From the NCBI GenBank assembly GCA_017477845.1, contig JAFUTR010000041.1, positions 1 through 42,832 on the forward strand: DNA of 42,832 nucleotides, read 5' to 3'. The stretch comes from Bacilli bacterium (GTDB taxonomy: Bacteria; Bacillota_I; Bacilli_A; RF39; UBA660). The translations under genes were made by a program, and so were the position numbers. Positions 1 to 8,502 of the stretch are shown here, piece after piece; positions within the stretch are counted from its first letter, which is position 1; each line of letters begins with the position of its first letter. The notes under the pieces were generated by a model. That model did no database searches. It saw nothing but the letters and a program-made list of their open reading frames with translations, and was not told the DNA's origin.

Positions 1-1
1 A

Positions 2-1012
2 GTGTTATTTAAAAAAAATGAAAGTGAAAAATTATCAGTGGCATCTCTTACAAAAATGATGGTTCAAATAATTGTATTAGAAAATATTGAAAGTGGAAAA
101 ATTAAATGGGATGATGAAGTAATAACTAGTAGTAATGCATCTGGTATGGGTGGGACCCAAATATGGCTTTCAACTGGTGAAAAAATGAGTGTTCGTGATT
201 TGTTTAAAGGATTATCTATTGCCTCTGCTAATGATGCTACAGTTGCGCTTTGTGAATACATAGCAGGAAGTGAGGAGTCTTTTGTAAAACTAATGAATGA
301 TAAAGCAAAAGACCTTGGACTTAAAGATACTACATTTGTAAACTGTACTGGACTTGACGAAGAAGGGCATTTATCTAGTGCGAGAGATCTTTCTATAATT
401 GCTAAAGAATTAGTAAGTCACGAAGAAATATTTGAATTTTCTTCTTTATATGAAGATTATATTAGAGTTAATACACCTAATAAATATTGGCTTGTTAATA
501 CAAATAAATTAGTAAGATTTTATGAAGGATGTGATGGATTAAAAACTGGTTTTACAGATAATGCAGGATATACAATGGCAGTTACTGCAAAAAGAGGTAA
601 TTTAAGACTTATTGCTATTGTTTTGGGAGAAAAGGAAAGTAAAATTAGAAATAGTGAGACCTCTTCTTTACTTGATTATGGATTTAATAATTATAAAATT
701 GATTTAATTAAAGAAAAGGGAGAAGTTGTAGAAAAAATAAATATAGATAAAGGTAATAAGGATAGTGTAGATGTAGTATTAAAAGAAGATTTAAAAATGT
801 TAAATAAAAAAAGTAGTCCTAGTATTAATTATGACTTTGAAATACAATTAAATGATATTTCTCTTCCTTTAGAAAAAAATGAAAAAGTAGGAACCATTAA
901 TCTTATTGATAATGGTAAAATAATAAAAAGTGTTGATTTAATATCAAATGATAAAGTTGAAAAAATTGGTTATTTTAAATATTTAATAAATGGATTTTTA
1001 TCTTTATTTTAA
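2..1012 (+). CDS. dacF: D-alanyl-D-alanine carboxypeptidase (PBP5/DacF type), 5' truncated
   Basis: Serine DD-carboxypeptidase that trims the terminal D-Ala from peptidoglycan stem peptides outside the membrane. The three penicillin-binding motifs are visible: SLTK (SxxK) near residues 15-18, SAN (SxN) near residue 75, and KTG in LKTGFT near residue 180. The family's C-terminal beta domain follows, and the protein ends in a short hydrophobic or amphipathic tail (GYFKYLINGFLSLF), as in membrane-anchored PBP5 proteins. The frame is open to the window edge, and the GTG at base 2 falls where family members read an internal Val, so the signal peptide and N-terminus lie outside the window. In Bacillus dacF heads the spoIIA-sigF operon; here it lies about 6.8 kb upstream of the sigma gene. 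The family call is firm; DacF rather than DacA or DacB is a guess. Confidence 0.9.
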   Translation: MLFKKNESEKLSVASLTKMMVQIIVLENIESGKIKWDDEVITSSNASGMGGTQIWLSTGEKMSVRDLFKGLSIASANDATVALCEYIAGSEESFVKLMNDKAKDLGLKDTTFVNCTGLDEEGHLSSARDLSIIAKELVSHEEIFEFSSLYEDYIRVNTPNKYWLVNTNKLVRFYEGCDGLKTGFTDNAGYTMAVTAKRGNLRLIAIVLGEKESKIRNSETSSLLDYGFNNYKIDLIKEKGEVVEKINIDKGNKDSVDVVLKEDLKMLNKKSSPSINYDFEIQLNDISLPLEKNEKVGTINLIDNGKIIKSVDLISNDKVEKIGYFKYLINGFLSLF

Positions 1013-1162
1013 AAATTTATTTTTATGTAGAATACAACTTTATTTATTAATGTTGATTTTATCTTGAATCTTGTAGTATATTTTAAAAATACTTGCTTTT
1101 AATAATAATGAAATAAAATATGAAAGAGAATTATTGAGTTTAGATTTGAAATATAAATAAAT

Positions 1163-1189
1163 AATCAAGTGTTATACTTGATTTTTTTT
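1163..1189 (+). terminator. Rho-independent terminator
   Basis: An 8-bp stem, AATCAAGT / ACTTGATT, with loop GTTAT is followed by a run of T. It sits about 150 bases after the carboxypeptidase stop codon. Its 3' arm also provides the -35 element of the next promoter. Nothing else was recognised between 1013 and 1162. Confidence 0.75.
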
Positions 1190-1205
1190 AGTTGATGAGT
1201 ATAAT
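1178..1205 (+). promoter_or_regulatory. Sigma-A promoter of the zur-znuACB operon
   Basis: TTGATT at 1178-1183 and TATAAT at 1200-1205 are separated by 16 bases. The -35 overlaps the 3' arm of the preceding terminator. The palindromic operator begins three bases after the -10, where it would block initiation. Confidence 0.7.
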
Positions 1206-1207
1206 TT

Positions 1208-1230
1208 AATTTGAAAATGATTTTCAAATT
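1208..1230 (+). promoter_or_regulatory. Fur/Zur-type operator, perfect inverted repeat
   Basis: Two perfect 10-base half-sites flank a 3-base centre; the core reads TGAAAAT-G-ATTTTCA (1212-1226), which fits the 7-1-7 architecture of Fur-family boxes. It covers the expected transcription start, between the -10 and the ribosome binding site of the Fur-family gene. Autoregulation and zinc-dependent repression of the whole operon follow by inference. Confidence 0.75.
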
Positions 1231-1242
1231 GGAGATATATTT

Positions 1243-1638
1243 ATGAGAAATGGTAACTATAATACAAGACAAAGAGATATAATAAGAAATTTAATAAAAA
1301 ATAAAAATAGTGAGTTTACTGTTAAAGATGTTTATGAAGAGCTTAATAAAGGTATTGGGCTTACTACAATATATAGAGAGATAGATAAATTAGTTAAAAA
1401 TGGTTTTTTGAATAAAACAATAGGAAAAGATAATATTACATATTATCAATATCTTGAAGAGTGTCACAATAAGAATCATTTTTTCTTAAAATGTGATATT
1501 TGTGGAAAAATGGAACATGTAGATTGTGACTGCATAAATGAACTGTTTTCACATATTTTGAGTGAACATAAGTTTTCACCTAGTCATGAACATATAATAA
1601 TTGCTGGAATTTGTAAAAGATGTAATGTGGAGGGATAG
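1243..1638 (+). CDS. zur: Fur-family metalloregulator, probably the zinc sensor Zur
   Basis: Dimeric winged-helix repressor that binds operator DNA when metal-loaded. The N-terminal half carries the family's helix-turn-helix with the recognition segment GLTTIYREIDKLVKNG (about residues 38-53). Two CxxC pairs for the structural zinc are present, C84/C87 and C124/C127. His and Cys residues around HVDCDC and SPSHEHI are candidates for the sensory site. At 131 residues it is of ordinary family length. The ATG at 1243 follows GGAG at 1231-1234. It is the first gene of the operon with znuA (3-base gap), and the promoter carries a Fur-type palindrome. The zinc assignment rests on these neighbours; PerR or Fur cannot be strictly excluded. 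Confidence 0.85.
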   Translation: MRNGNYNTRQRDIIRNLIKNKNSEFTVKDVYEELNKGIGLTTIYREIDKLVKNGFLNKTIGKDNITYYQYLEECHNKNHFFLKCDICGKMEHVDCDCINELFSHILSEHKFSPSHEHIIIAGICKRCNVEG

Positions 1639-1641
1639 AAA

Positions 1642-2580
1642 ATGAGAAAAAAAATATTTGTCATTATATTAGTTAGTTTATTATCAATTTTATTAATTGG
1701 ATGTGGAAAAAAGGAGCAAGAAAAAAAATATAGTATAGTAGTAACGAATTTTCCATGTTATGACTTTGCAAGAGCAATAGTTAAAGATAGTGATGAATTT
1801 GATATAAAGATGCTTTTAAAACCTGGAAGTGAGATACATGATTTTGATCCTACTCCTCAAGATATTATTGATATAGAAAATAGTGATTTATTTATTTATG
1901 TAGGAGGGGAAAGTGATACTTGGGTTGATTCGGTTATTAGTGATTTAGATAAAGATAAAACTAAAGCCATAAAACTTATGGATTTTGTTCCATTATTTGT
2001 TGAAGAAACTAAAGAAGGAATGGAAGTTGATGAGTATGAAGAAGATCATGAAGAATATGATGAACATATATGGACAAGCCCTAAAAATGCAATAAAAATA
2101 ATAGAAGGACTTTCAGAAATTATATCCCAAATTGATAAAGAAAATAGTGATTTGTATATAGAAAATGCTAAAAACTATACTGAAGAATTAAAAAGAATAG
2201 ATATAGAAATACGAGAAATAGTTAATAATTCTAATAATAAATTACTAATATTTGGAGATAGATTCCCTTTTCGTTATTTTGTTGAAGAATATGGACTTAA
2301 TTATTATGCTGCCTTTAATGGTTGTTCTGAAGCTAGTGAAGCAAGTGCAAAGACAATAGCATTCTTAGTTGATAAAATCAAAACAAATAATATAAATTAC
2401 ATACTTAAAATAGAATTATCTAGTGAGAAAATTGCTATCGCTTTAAAAAACGAAACAAATAAAGAAATAAGAACATTAAATAGTGCCCACAATATAAGTC
2501 AAAAAGACTTTGATAGTGGTATTACATATGTAGATATAATGAAAGATAACATCAAAGTTTTAAAGGAGGTTCTTAATTAA
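1642..2580 (+). CDS. znuA: Zinc/manganese ABC transporter substrate-binding lipoprotein
   Basis: Captures metal ions at the cell surface and delivers them to ZnuB/ZnuC. A lipoprotein signal peptide ends with the lipobox LIGC (Cys21). Family landmarks are EIHDFDPTPQD (first metal-binding His) and EHIWTSPKNA (second His). The charged loop before the second His is acidic and has only two His, unlike the His-rich loop of many zinc-specific members. Where most members have a third His (HxAFxY), this protein reads DRFPFRYF, so the third ligand seems replaced by Arg; related clostridial proteins appear to share this. The stop codon overlaps the znuC start as TAATG, indicating translational coupling. 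The Zur-type operator favours zinc as substrate. Confidence 0.87.
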   Translation: MRKKIFVIILVSLLSILLIGCGKKEQEKKYSIVVTNFPCYDFARAIVKDSDEFDIKMLLKPGSEIHDFDPTPQDIIDIENSDLFIYVGGESDTWVDSVISDLDKDKTKAIKLMDFVPLFVEETKEGMEVDEYEEDHEEYDEHIWTSPKNAIKIIEGLSEIISQIDKENSDLYIENAKNYTEELKRIDIEIREIVNNSNNKLLIFGDRFPFRYFVEEYGLNYYAAFNGCSEASEASAKTIAFLVDKIKTNNINYILKIELSSEKIAIALKNETNKEIRTLNSAHNISQKDFDSGITYVDIMKDNIKVLKEVLN

Positions 2581-3260
2581 TGAGTTTAATAGAAATAAAA
2601 AACTTATCTTTAGGATATGATAAAGAAATTGTTCTTAAAAACATTAATTTACAGATAGAAGAAAATGATTTTATATGTATAGTTGGACCAAATGGAAGTG
2701 GTAAATCTACTTTAGTGAAAGGACTTCTTGGACTTATTAAACCAATAAAAGGTAAAGTTATTTATAATGGATTAAAAAAAACTTTTATAGGATATATGCC
2801 ACAAGAGACGAAAGTTGATTCTAATTTTCCTGCCTCTGTAATGGAAATAGTTTTATCTGGTACTTTAAATAAACTTGGTTTTAATTCTTTTTATACTAAA
2901 GAACAAAAAGAAAAAGCTTTATATAATTTGAAATTATTAAAGATAGAAAATTTGAAAGATAAATGTTTTTGTGATTTATCTGGCGGTCAAAGACAAAAAG
3001 TTTTATTAGCAAGAAGTTTATGTGCAACATCTAAACTTCTAATACTTGATGAGCCTTCAAATAATTTAGATAGTAAATCTAAAAAAGACTTATATGAAAC
3101 AATTACTGAGTTAAATCAGGAACATGGAATAACGATAATAATGATTACTCACGACTTGGATCACGACAATTTGATAGGTAATAAAATTCTTTCCTTAAGG
3201 GAAAATGAGATTTTCTTTGGAAGTGTATCAGAATTTGTAAGGAGAGTTCATAATGATTAA
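2580..3260 (+). CDS. znuC: Zinc ABC transporter ATP-binding protein
   Basis: Cytoplasmic ATPase that powers metal import through ZnuB. Visible motifs are Walker A GPNGSGKST (residues 36-44), the Q-loop region YMPQET, signature LSGGQ, Walker B LLILDEP, and the H-loop His in ITHD. At 226 residues it has family length without extra domains. The ATG at 2580 shares one base with the znuA stop, and the last eight bases overlap the znuB start, so the three transporter genes are tightly coupled. Confidence 0.92.
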   Translation: MSLIEIKNLSLGYDKEIVLKNINLQIEENDFICIVGPNGSGKSTLVKGLLGLIKPIKGKVIYNGLKKTFIGYMPQETKVDSNFPASVMEIVLSGTLNKLGFNSFYTKEQKEKALYNLKLLKIENLKDKCFCDLSGGQRQKVLLARSLCATSKLLILDEPSNNLDSKSKKDLYETITELNQEHGITIIMITHDLDHDNLIGNKILSLRENEIFFGSVSEFVRRVHND

Positions 3261-4074
3261 TGATATTTTAGAAATGTTTTCATATTCTTTTATGGTAAGA
3301 GCAATAATAGCTGGTTTATTAATATCACTTTGTGCTTCTTTAATTGGTGTTTCTCTTGTTTTAAGAAGAAATTCTATGATAGGAGATGGACTTTCACATG
3401 TTGGCTTTGGTTCTTTTGCAATAGCTGCTATTTTAGGTTTTTCTCCAATTGAATTTGCTATACCTGTTGTTATAATTGTCTCTTTTTTGATATTGAGACT
3501 TACAGATAATAGTAAAATTCATGGTGACTCAATGATTGCTTTAATATCATCATCTTCACTTGCTATAGGAACATTTTTAGTTTCTATTACTGGTATTAAT
3601 ACTGACATTAATAATTATTTATTTGGAAGTATTCTTTCAATAAGTTCAAAAGACTTAATATTAAGTGTAATTTTATCGATAATAATAGTTCTTCTTTATA
3701 CATTTTCATATAATAAAATATTTGCTTTAACTTTTGATGAAAAATTTGCCAAATCAATTGGTATTAATACGAACTTATATAATATGATTTTTGCTAGTTT
3801 ATGTTCTGTTGTTGTAGTTCTTGGAATGAGACTTATGGGATCCCTTTTGATATCTAGTTTAATAATTTTCCCAACACTTTCATCTATGCAAATATTTAAA
3901 AAATTTAAAAGTGTTGTTATTTCTAGTGTTATTGTTTCTTTGATTTCATTTATTTTTGGAATTACTATATCATATTTGAATGCTACTCCAACAGGAGCAA
4001 CTATCGTAATTGTAAATTTAGTTATATTTATCATGTTTAAATTATTATCTTGTTTTGTAGTTAGTAAAAGATAA
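3253..4074 (+). CDS. znuB: Zinc ABC transporter permease
   Basis: Membrane channel subunit of the zinc/manganese ABC-3 family, with about eight hydrophobic segments over 273 residues. Landmarks are the early segment MIGDGLSHVGFGSFA and the later GMRLMGSLLISSLIIFPTLSSMQI, both typical of ZnuB/MntB proteins. It starts inside the end of znuC (AAGGAGAG upstream) and closes the operon. I see no strong terminator hairpin after it; the next promoter lies about 25 bases downstream. Confidence 0.9.
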   Translation: MINDILEMFSYSFMVRAIIAGLLISLCASLIGVSLVLRRNSMIGDGLSHVGFGSFAIAAILGFSPIEFAIPVVIIVSFLILRLTDNSKIHGDSMIALISSSSLAIGTFLVSITGINTDINNYLFGSILSISSKDLILSVILSIIIVLLYTFSYNKIFALTFDEKFAKSIGINTNLYNMIFASLCSVVVVLGMRLMGSLLISSLIIFPTLSSMQIFKKFKSVVISSVIVSLISFIFGITISYLNATPTGATIVIVNLVIFIMFKLLSCFVVSKR

Positions 4075-4097
4075 AAATGAAATATTATTAAATTAAT

Positions 4098-4125
4098 TTG
4101 AAAATAAAAATAATGATGTTATAAT
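4098..4125 (+). promoter_or_regulatory. Sigma-A promoter for the thioredoxin-like lipoprotein gene
   Basis: TTGAAA at 4098-4103 and TATAAT at 4120-4125 with a 16-base spacer. The transcript would begin about 17 bases before the start codon. The sequence around the -35 resembles one Fur half-site (AATTTGAAAAT) but has no second half, so I do not call an operator. Confidence 0.6.
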
Positions 4126-4148
4126 AAAGTAGTTAAATGAGGTGCTGT

Positions 4149-4871
4149 ATGAAAAATAAAGTTTTAAAAATATTTGTATTATTAGTAGCAGTTTTAACGT
4201 TAACTGCATGTTTTGATAATAATAAAGATAATAAAGAGGAAAAAGACAATAAAGATGCATTATCTTTTAAAAATGATTATGAACAGATAAATGGTACTGT
4301 AAATTCTAGTGGAAAAGAGCATAGAACAATTACAATAAGTGAAAAAAATGTTTTTGTAGAAACTACTCCTGAAGAAATAATTAGAAAAATTGAAAATAAA
4401 GATAGTTTTTATGTGTATTTTGGATCTCGTTTATGTCCTTGGTGTCGTAGTACTTTGGAAATGGCAGATAAGATTTCTCGTGAAAATGATATAGAAAAAA
4501 TTTATTATATAGATATTTGGGATGATGAAGGAAATGAAATATTTAGAGATAAATATACATTGGACGAAAATGGTGAATTAGTATTATCTTATGAAGGAAC
4601 ATCTGAATATAAAAAAATTGTTGAATATTTAAGTGATTATTTAAGTGATTATACATTAACAAATGAAAATGGAGAAGTTATTAATACTAATGAAAAAAGA
4701 ATATATGCGCCTAATTATGTATATATAAGCAAAGGAAAAGCAGTAAGGCTTATTACAGGTATTTCTGAAAATCAGAAAGGGTCACGAGATGAGTTAACAG
4801 AGGAGATATTAAAAGATGAAGAAGAAATATTTAATAATTTCTTTGTTAATGCATGTGATAATTCTTGTTAG
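4149..4871 (+). CDS. Thioredoxin-fold lipoprotein with a CPWC active site
   Basis: Predicted surface-anchored thiol oxidoreductase. Counting from the ATG at 4149, the signal peptide ends in lipobox LTAC (Cys21), followed by an Asn/Lys/Asp-rich linker. The thioredoxin-like domain begins around residue 85 with FYVYFGSRLCPWC, where CPWC matches the CxxC redox motif. A second pair of Cys lies at the extreme C-terminus (ACDNSC). An upstream in-frame ATG at 4137 would place the GAGGTG ribosome binding site inside the gene and spoil the signal peptide, so 4149 is preferred. It is followed after eight bases by a membrane protein gene. The redox partner is unknown. Confidence 0.75.
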   Translation: MKNKVLKIFVLLVAVLTLTACFDNNKDNKEEKDNKDALSFKNDYEQINGTVNSSGKEHRTITISEKNVFVETTPEEIIRKIENKDSFYVYFGSRLCPWCRSTLEMADKISRENDIEKIYYIDIWDDEGNEIFRDKYTLDENGELVLSYEGTSEYKKIVEYLSDYLSDYTLTNENGEVINTNEKRIYAPNYVYISKGKAVRLITGISENQKGSRDELTEEILKDEEEIFNNFFVNACDNSC

Positions 4872-4879
4872 TTAGAAGT

Positions 4880-5560
4880 ATGAAAAAAACTTTAAGAATA
4901 TCATTTATTTTGAATATAATTATTTTCGTTTTTGTAGTTATTGCTACTATTTTCATGTTTACTGGTTTTAAATTCATGAAAACTAATAGTCCATTGCTTA
5001 CCAAATCTAATATTGAAATGTTTAAATTTTTTACAGTTGATTCAAATATTTTGATGGGAATAGTCTCTTTGGTTTTTCTAATATATGATTATATGTTTTT
5101 AAAAGGGATGATAAAAAAGATTCCAAAATTAGTATATATTTTAAAATTAACTGCAACTGTAGGAGTTAGTTTAACGTTCTTAACAACAGTATTTTATTTA
5201 GCACCATTTGCTGGTGGAGATTTTTTAGAATATTTTAAAAATAGCAATTTGTTTTTTCATTTATTTGTTCCAGTATTGAGCATAATAACATTTATATTTT
5301 TTGAAAAAACTGATAATTTGAGTATGAAAAGTGTATTAATAGGAATAATTCCTATGGTGATTTATGCAATCTTTTATCTTGTTAATGTTTTAGTACATAT
5401 AAAAAATGGGAAAGTTGATTTTGTGTATGACTGGTATTTATTTGCTAAAGGTGGCAAAAGTTCAATTATTTTTGTGTTTATTTTTATGATTTTAATAACA
5501 TATTTAATAAGCTATGTTTTATGGCTTTTAAATAGAAGTAAACTCAATGTAAAAGAGTAA
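4880..5560 (+). CDS. Polytopic membrane protein, Pr6Pr/FAR-17a-like
   Basis: About 226 residues with six predicted transmembrane segments. The stretch FFTVDSNILMGIVSLVFLIY resembles the FTxxSN motif of the Pr6Pr/FAR-17a-AIG1-like membrane family, whose bacterial function is unclear. The ATG at 4880 is eight bases after the lipoprotein stop; a TTG upstream would overlap that gene and is less likely. No strong ribosome binding site is visible, suggesting translational coupling to the lipoprotein gene. The stop codon lies inside a terminator stem, so the two genes form one unit. Confidence 0.6.
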   Translation: MKKTLRISFILNIIIFVFVVIATIFMFTGFKFMKTNSPLLTKSNIEMFKFFTVDSNILMGIVSLVFLIYDYMFLKGMIKKIPKLVYILKLTATVGVSLTFLTTVFYLAPFAGGDFLEYFKNSNLFFHLFVPVLSIITFIFFEKTDNLSMKSVLIGIIPMVIYAIFYLVNVLVHIKNGKVDFVYDWYLFAKGGKSSIIFVFIFMILITYLISYVLWLLNRSKLNVKE

Positions 5561-5579
5561 AAAAAATACTCTTTTTTTT
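5551..5579 (+). terminator. Rho-independent terminator containing the stop codon
   Basis: AAAAGAGTA (5551-5559) pairs with TACTCTTTT (5567-5575), followed by T residues. It ends the lipoprotein and membrane protein unit, and the TAA stop overlaps the 5' arm. Confidence 0.8.
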
Positions 5580-5619
5580 GTTCTTTATGATATTATATAG
5601 ATGAAAGTAGGTGATGATA

Positions 5620-7710
5620 ATGACCCATAATGATGAAAATAATTCATTAGATGAACTAAAAAGCATTGAAATAAAAAAAGCTGAAAGCTTTTCAAATATC
5701 ATTACCGATATTACAGATTACAAAGATATGAGTCAAAGATTATCATCAACTTTTAGCCAAAAAAATGGAAAATATAAGAGTAGGTATAGAGATCATGTTA
5801 AACATAAAAAGATATTCTTTGTTTTAGCAGCAATTTTTATTATTCTTGGAGGAGTGTTAACTTTTATTAAAAAAGATGAATATATTGAGTCTAGTGATGG
5901 TAAAAGAACTGTTATGATTTATATGATTGGATCTGATCTTGAGACTAAGTATTATGCTGCTACTACAGATATAAAAGAAATGATAAATTCTAATATTAAT
6001 TATGAAGATGTTAATATTTTAATATATACTGGTGGGGCTAAGAAGTGGCATACTGATAGTATTCCAAATAATAGACATGCATTGTTTGAACTTAATTCTA
6101 GTGGACTTGAATTAATTGAAGAGTATGATGTTTCATCAAATATGTTAGATCCATATAATTTATCTTATTTATTAAAATATGGTTATGAAAACTATAAGAC
6201 AGAATTTTATGATTTAATTCTTTGGGATCATGGTGCTGGTCCTATTTATGGATATGGATATGATGAATATAATGTGCTTGATTCAATGTCACTTGAAGAA
6301 GTTAGAACAGCGCTTGAAAATAGCCCTTTTAATGGTGCTAATAAACTTGAATTAGTTGGATTTGATGCGTGCTTAATGTCTAGTATTGAAGTGGCTTCTG
6401 TATTATCTGATTATGCAAGTTATATGGTTGCAAGTCAAGAAGTAGAACCTGGTGCAGGCTGGGACTATAGTTTCCTTTCTAATACTAATAGAAAAATGGA
6501 TAGTATAAAATTTGGAGAAAGTATCATAAATACTTATGAATCATATTATGAAAAAAGAAAATATATAAAAGGTATTTCACTTTCTTTATTAAAACTTAAT
6601 AAAGTAGAAAATGTTGAAAAAGCTTTAAATAATTTATTTTCATCAATGGATGAGAACTTAGTTATTGAATTTTCAAATGTTTCAAGAAGTAGAAGTTCTT
6701 CTAAAAGTTTTGGAAGAATTGCAAATGAAGATTATTATTATGATTTAGTTGATTTGAATGATTTAATATCAAAATTACCTGAAAAATATTATGATGATGT
6801 TAATATTCTGGTTGCTGCACTTCAGGATTTAGTGATATACCAAAAAACTGATTTGGAAGATACTAATGGAGTTTCAATTTATTTCCCTTATGAAAATAAA
6901 AAACAGATTACTGCTGTAATGGATGTATATAAAGATTTAAATTTTGCTACATCATATTATAATTATATAGGTAATTTTGCTTCAAAACTTACTGGTAAAA
7001 AAATAGCAAATTGGGATTTATCAAAGAGTAAAATAGAGTCACTTGGAGAAAGTGAAGTTTCAATTTCACTCCCTATTGAAGTAATAGAAAACTTTAGTAC
7101 TGCTAGTTATATTATTTTTGAAAAAACAACTGATGGATTATTTATTCCTATATTTACAGGTACTGATATTAAAATTGAAGGGAATAAACTTAGTACTACA
7201 GTATCTAGAAAAGCAATTTTAGCTGAAGATGATGAAGGGAATAAATTATATATGACTGCACTTGAATCTGAGAAAGGGAATGATTATGTTAAGTATCATA
7301 TACCAGCATTGATTTCTAGATTCAATGATGAAACTTTTGAAGTTGAAGTTCAAGCAGTATTTTTGGGTTTTGTTGTAGATAATGAACATCCAGATGGGTA
7401 TGTTGCAACAGTAACTCCTGCAGTCGTAAATCAAAATTATACTTATTCTAATTATGAAATTGATCTTAATGAATGGGATAGTTTAAGTTTAGTAAGTTAT
7501 AAATATAATATTTTAAATGATGATGGTAAATATACAAAAGATTGGGAAGCATCAAAAGAGATAATTGGACTTGATATTACGATTGGAAATGACTATAAGA
7601 TATATTTATCTGATTTAGATATTTCAAGAGATTATTATTCTTTATTTGAAGTTAAAGACAGTCAAGGTAATATTTATTCTTCAAATATTGTAGAAGTTAA
7701 TAATAAATAA
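5620..7710 (+). CDS. Membrane-anchored clostripain-family (C11) cysteine peptidase
   Basis: Predicted extracellular cysteine protease tethered by an N-terminal membrane helix. From the ATG at 5620 the first 60 or so residues are charged and probably cytoplasmic, residues about 63-85 form one transmembrane helix with no cleavage site, and the peptidase domain follows from TVMIYMIGSDLE. The C11 dyad is clear: His204 in LWDHGAG and Cys251 in GFDACLMSSIE. The C-terminal third (from about residue 460) is probably beta-rich. Earlier in-frame GTG/ATG codons at 5611 and 5614 overlap the ribosome binding site AGGTG (5609-5613), so 5620 is chosen. The gene is alone between two terminators. C11 enzymes usually cut after Arg or Lys; the substrate here is unknown. 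Confidence 0.88.
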   Translation: MTHNDENNSLDELKSIEIKKAESFSNIITDITDYKDMSQRLSSTFSQKNGKYKSRYRDHVKHKKIFFVLAAIFIILGGVLTFIKKDEYIESSDGKRTVMIYMIGSDLETKYYAATTDIKEMINSNINYEDVNILIYTGGAKKWHTDSIPNNRHALFELNSSGLELIEEYDVSSNMLDPYNLSYLLKYGYENYKTEFYDLILWDHGAGPIYGYGYDEYNVLDSMSLEEVRTALENSPFNGANKLELVGFDACLMSSIEVASVLSDYASYMVASQEVEPGAGWDYSFLSNTNRKMDSIKFGESIINTYESYYEKRKYIKGISLSLLKLNKVENVEKALNNLFSSMDENLVIEFSNVSRSRSSSKSFGRIANEDYYYDLVDLNDLISKLPEKYYDDVNILVAALQDLVIYQKTDLEDTNGVSIYFPYENKKQITAVMDVYKDLNFATSYYNYIGNFASKLTGKKIANWDLSKSKIESLGESEVSISLPIEVIENFSTASYIIFEKTTDGLFIPIFTGTDIKIEGNKLSTTVSRKAILAEDDEGNKLYMTALESEKGNDYVKYHIPALISRFNDETFEVEVQAVFLGFVVDNEHPDGYVATVTPAVVNQNYTYSNYEIDLNEWDSLSLVSYKYNILNDDGKYTKDWEASKEIIGLDITIGNDYKIYLSDLDISRDYYSLFEVKDSQGNIYSSNIVEVNNK

Positions 7711-7729
7711 CGATAGTAAAATATGGTTT

Positions 7730-7754
7730 AAGCACTTTTAAAAGTGCTTTTTTT
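7730..7754 (+). terminator. Rho-independent terminator
   Basis: The perfect palindrome AGCACTTTT / AAAAGTGCT (7731-7748) is followed by a T run. The T run merges with the first Spo0A-box-like sequence. Confidence 0.8.
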
Positions 7755-7786
7755 GTCGAATACTTATTTTATCTAGTTTTGTCGAA
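7751..7786 (+). promoter_or_regulatory. Pair of Spo0A boxes upstream of the sporulation sigma factor
   Basis: TTTTGTCGAA occurs exactly twice, at 7751-7760 and 7777-7786, 26 bases apart from start to start. Both contain TGTCGAA, the established 0A box. They lie 54 to 89 bases before the start codon of a sigF-like gene, where Spo0A acts on the spoIIA operon in Bacillus. The exact promoter (sigma-A or sigma-H type) between them and the gene is not clear. Confidence 0.75.
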
Positions 7787-7839
7787 TGTGTATACAAAAT
7801 TAAAAAAATATTCTATATTTCTTATGTAAAGGTGATATT

Positions 7840-8502
7840 GTGGATAACGAAACAGTAGAATTATTTAAAAAACTTGTATATTCAATTGCAAAGAACTATA
7901 GTCACAATAATGAAGAATTAGAAGACTTGTATCAAGTAGGTAATATAGGACTATTAAATGCATTGAAAAATTATAAAGAAGGAAGCAGTGCTAAATTTAG
8001 CACATATGCTCACTTTTATATAAAGGGTGAAATACTTAAATATATAAGAGAAAATAAAGGAATAAAAATAGGATATGATACTCAAAAACTTTATAACTCA
8101 ATTAATAAAGTAAAAGAGTATCTTTCTCAAGTTAATTCTAGAGAACCAAGTATTAATGAGATTGCAGAATACTTAGAAGTATCTATTCAAGATATTTATG
8201 CTGCACTTAACTCAAATATGAGTGTAAAAAGTCTAGATTCTAGTATTAGCGAAGAGTATGATGATCTTTGTCTTTACGATTATAATTCTTATACCGAACT
8301 AGGATATAACGAAGATATATTGACTATTAAGGATGAAATAGAAAAATTAGATGATTTTGAAAAGAAACTTATATATTCAAGATATTATGAAGATAAAAGT
8401 CAAAGTGAAACTTCTAAGATACTTGGTATTTCTCAAGTTCAAGTTTCAAGAAAAGAAGGTAAAATTCTTTCTAAAATTAAAAATAATATTATGAATACTT
8501 AA
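7840..8502 (+). CDS. sigF: Sporulation sigma factor, sigma-F/sigma-G type
   Basis: RNA polymerase sigma-70 family subunit of the sporulation and SigB branch. Region 2 is clear (DLYQVGNIGLLNALKNY, then AKFSTYAHFYIKGEILKYIREN), region 3 follows (REPSINEIAEYLEVS), and region 4 has the helix-turn-helix QSETSKILGISQVQVSRKE. Length is 220 residues, close to that of Bacillus SigF. The GTG start at 7840 follows AAAGGTGAT. Two Spo0A boxes upstream and spoVA genes downstream match the Bacillus order sigF-spoVA. The usual anti-sigma partners spoIIAA and spoIIAB are not upstream, so SigF versus SigG cannot be settled from context; I favour SigF because of the 0A boxes. Confidence 0.8.
   Translation: MDNETVELFKKLVYSIAKNYSHNNEELEDLYQVGNIGLLNALKNYKEGSSAKFSTYAHFYIKGEILKYIRENKGIKIGYDTQKLYNSINKVKEYLSQVNSREPSINEIAEYLEVSIQDIYAALNSNMSVKSLDSSISEEYDDLCLYDYNSYTELGYNEDILTIKDEIEKLDDFEKKLIYSRYYEDKSQSETSKILGISQVQVSRKEGKILSKIKNNIMNT

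Noticed and set aside
4091-4130. A second Fur/Zur operator upstream of the thioredoxin-like lipoprotein.
   Set aside because: Only one half-site-like sequence is present; there is no palindrome.
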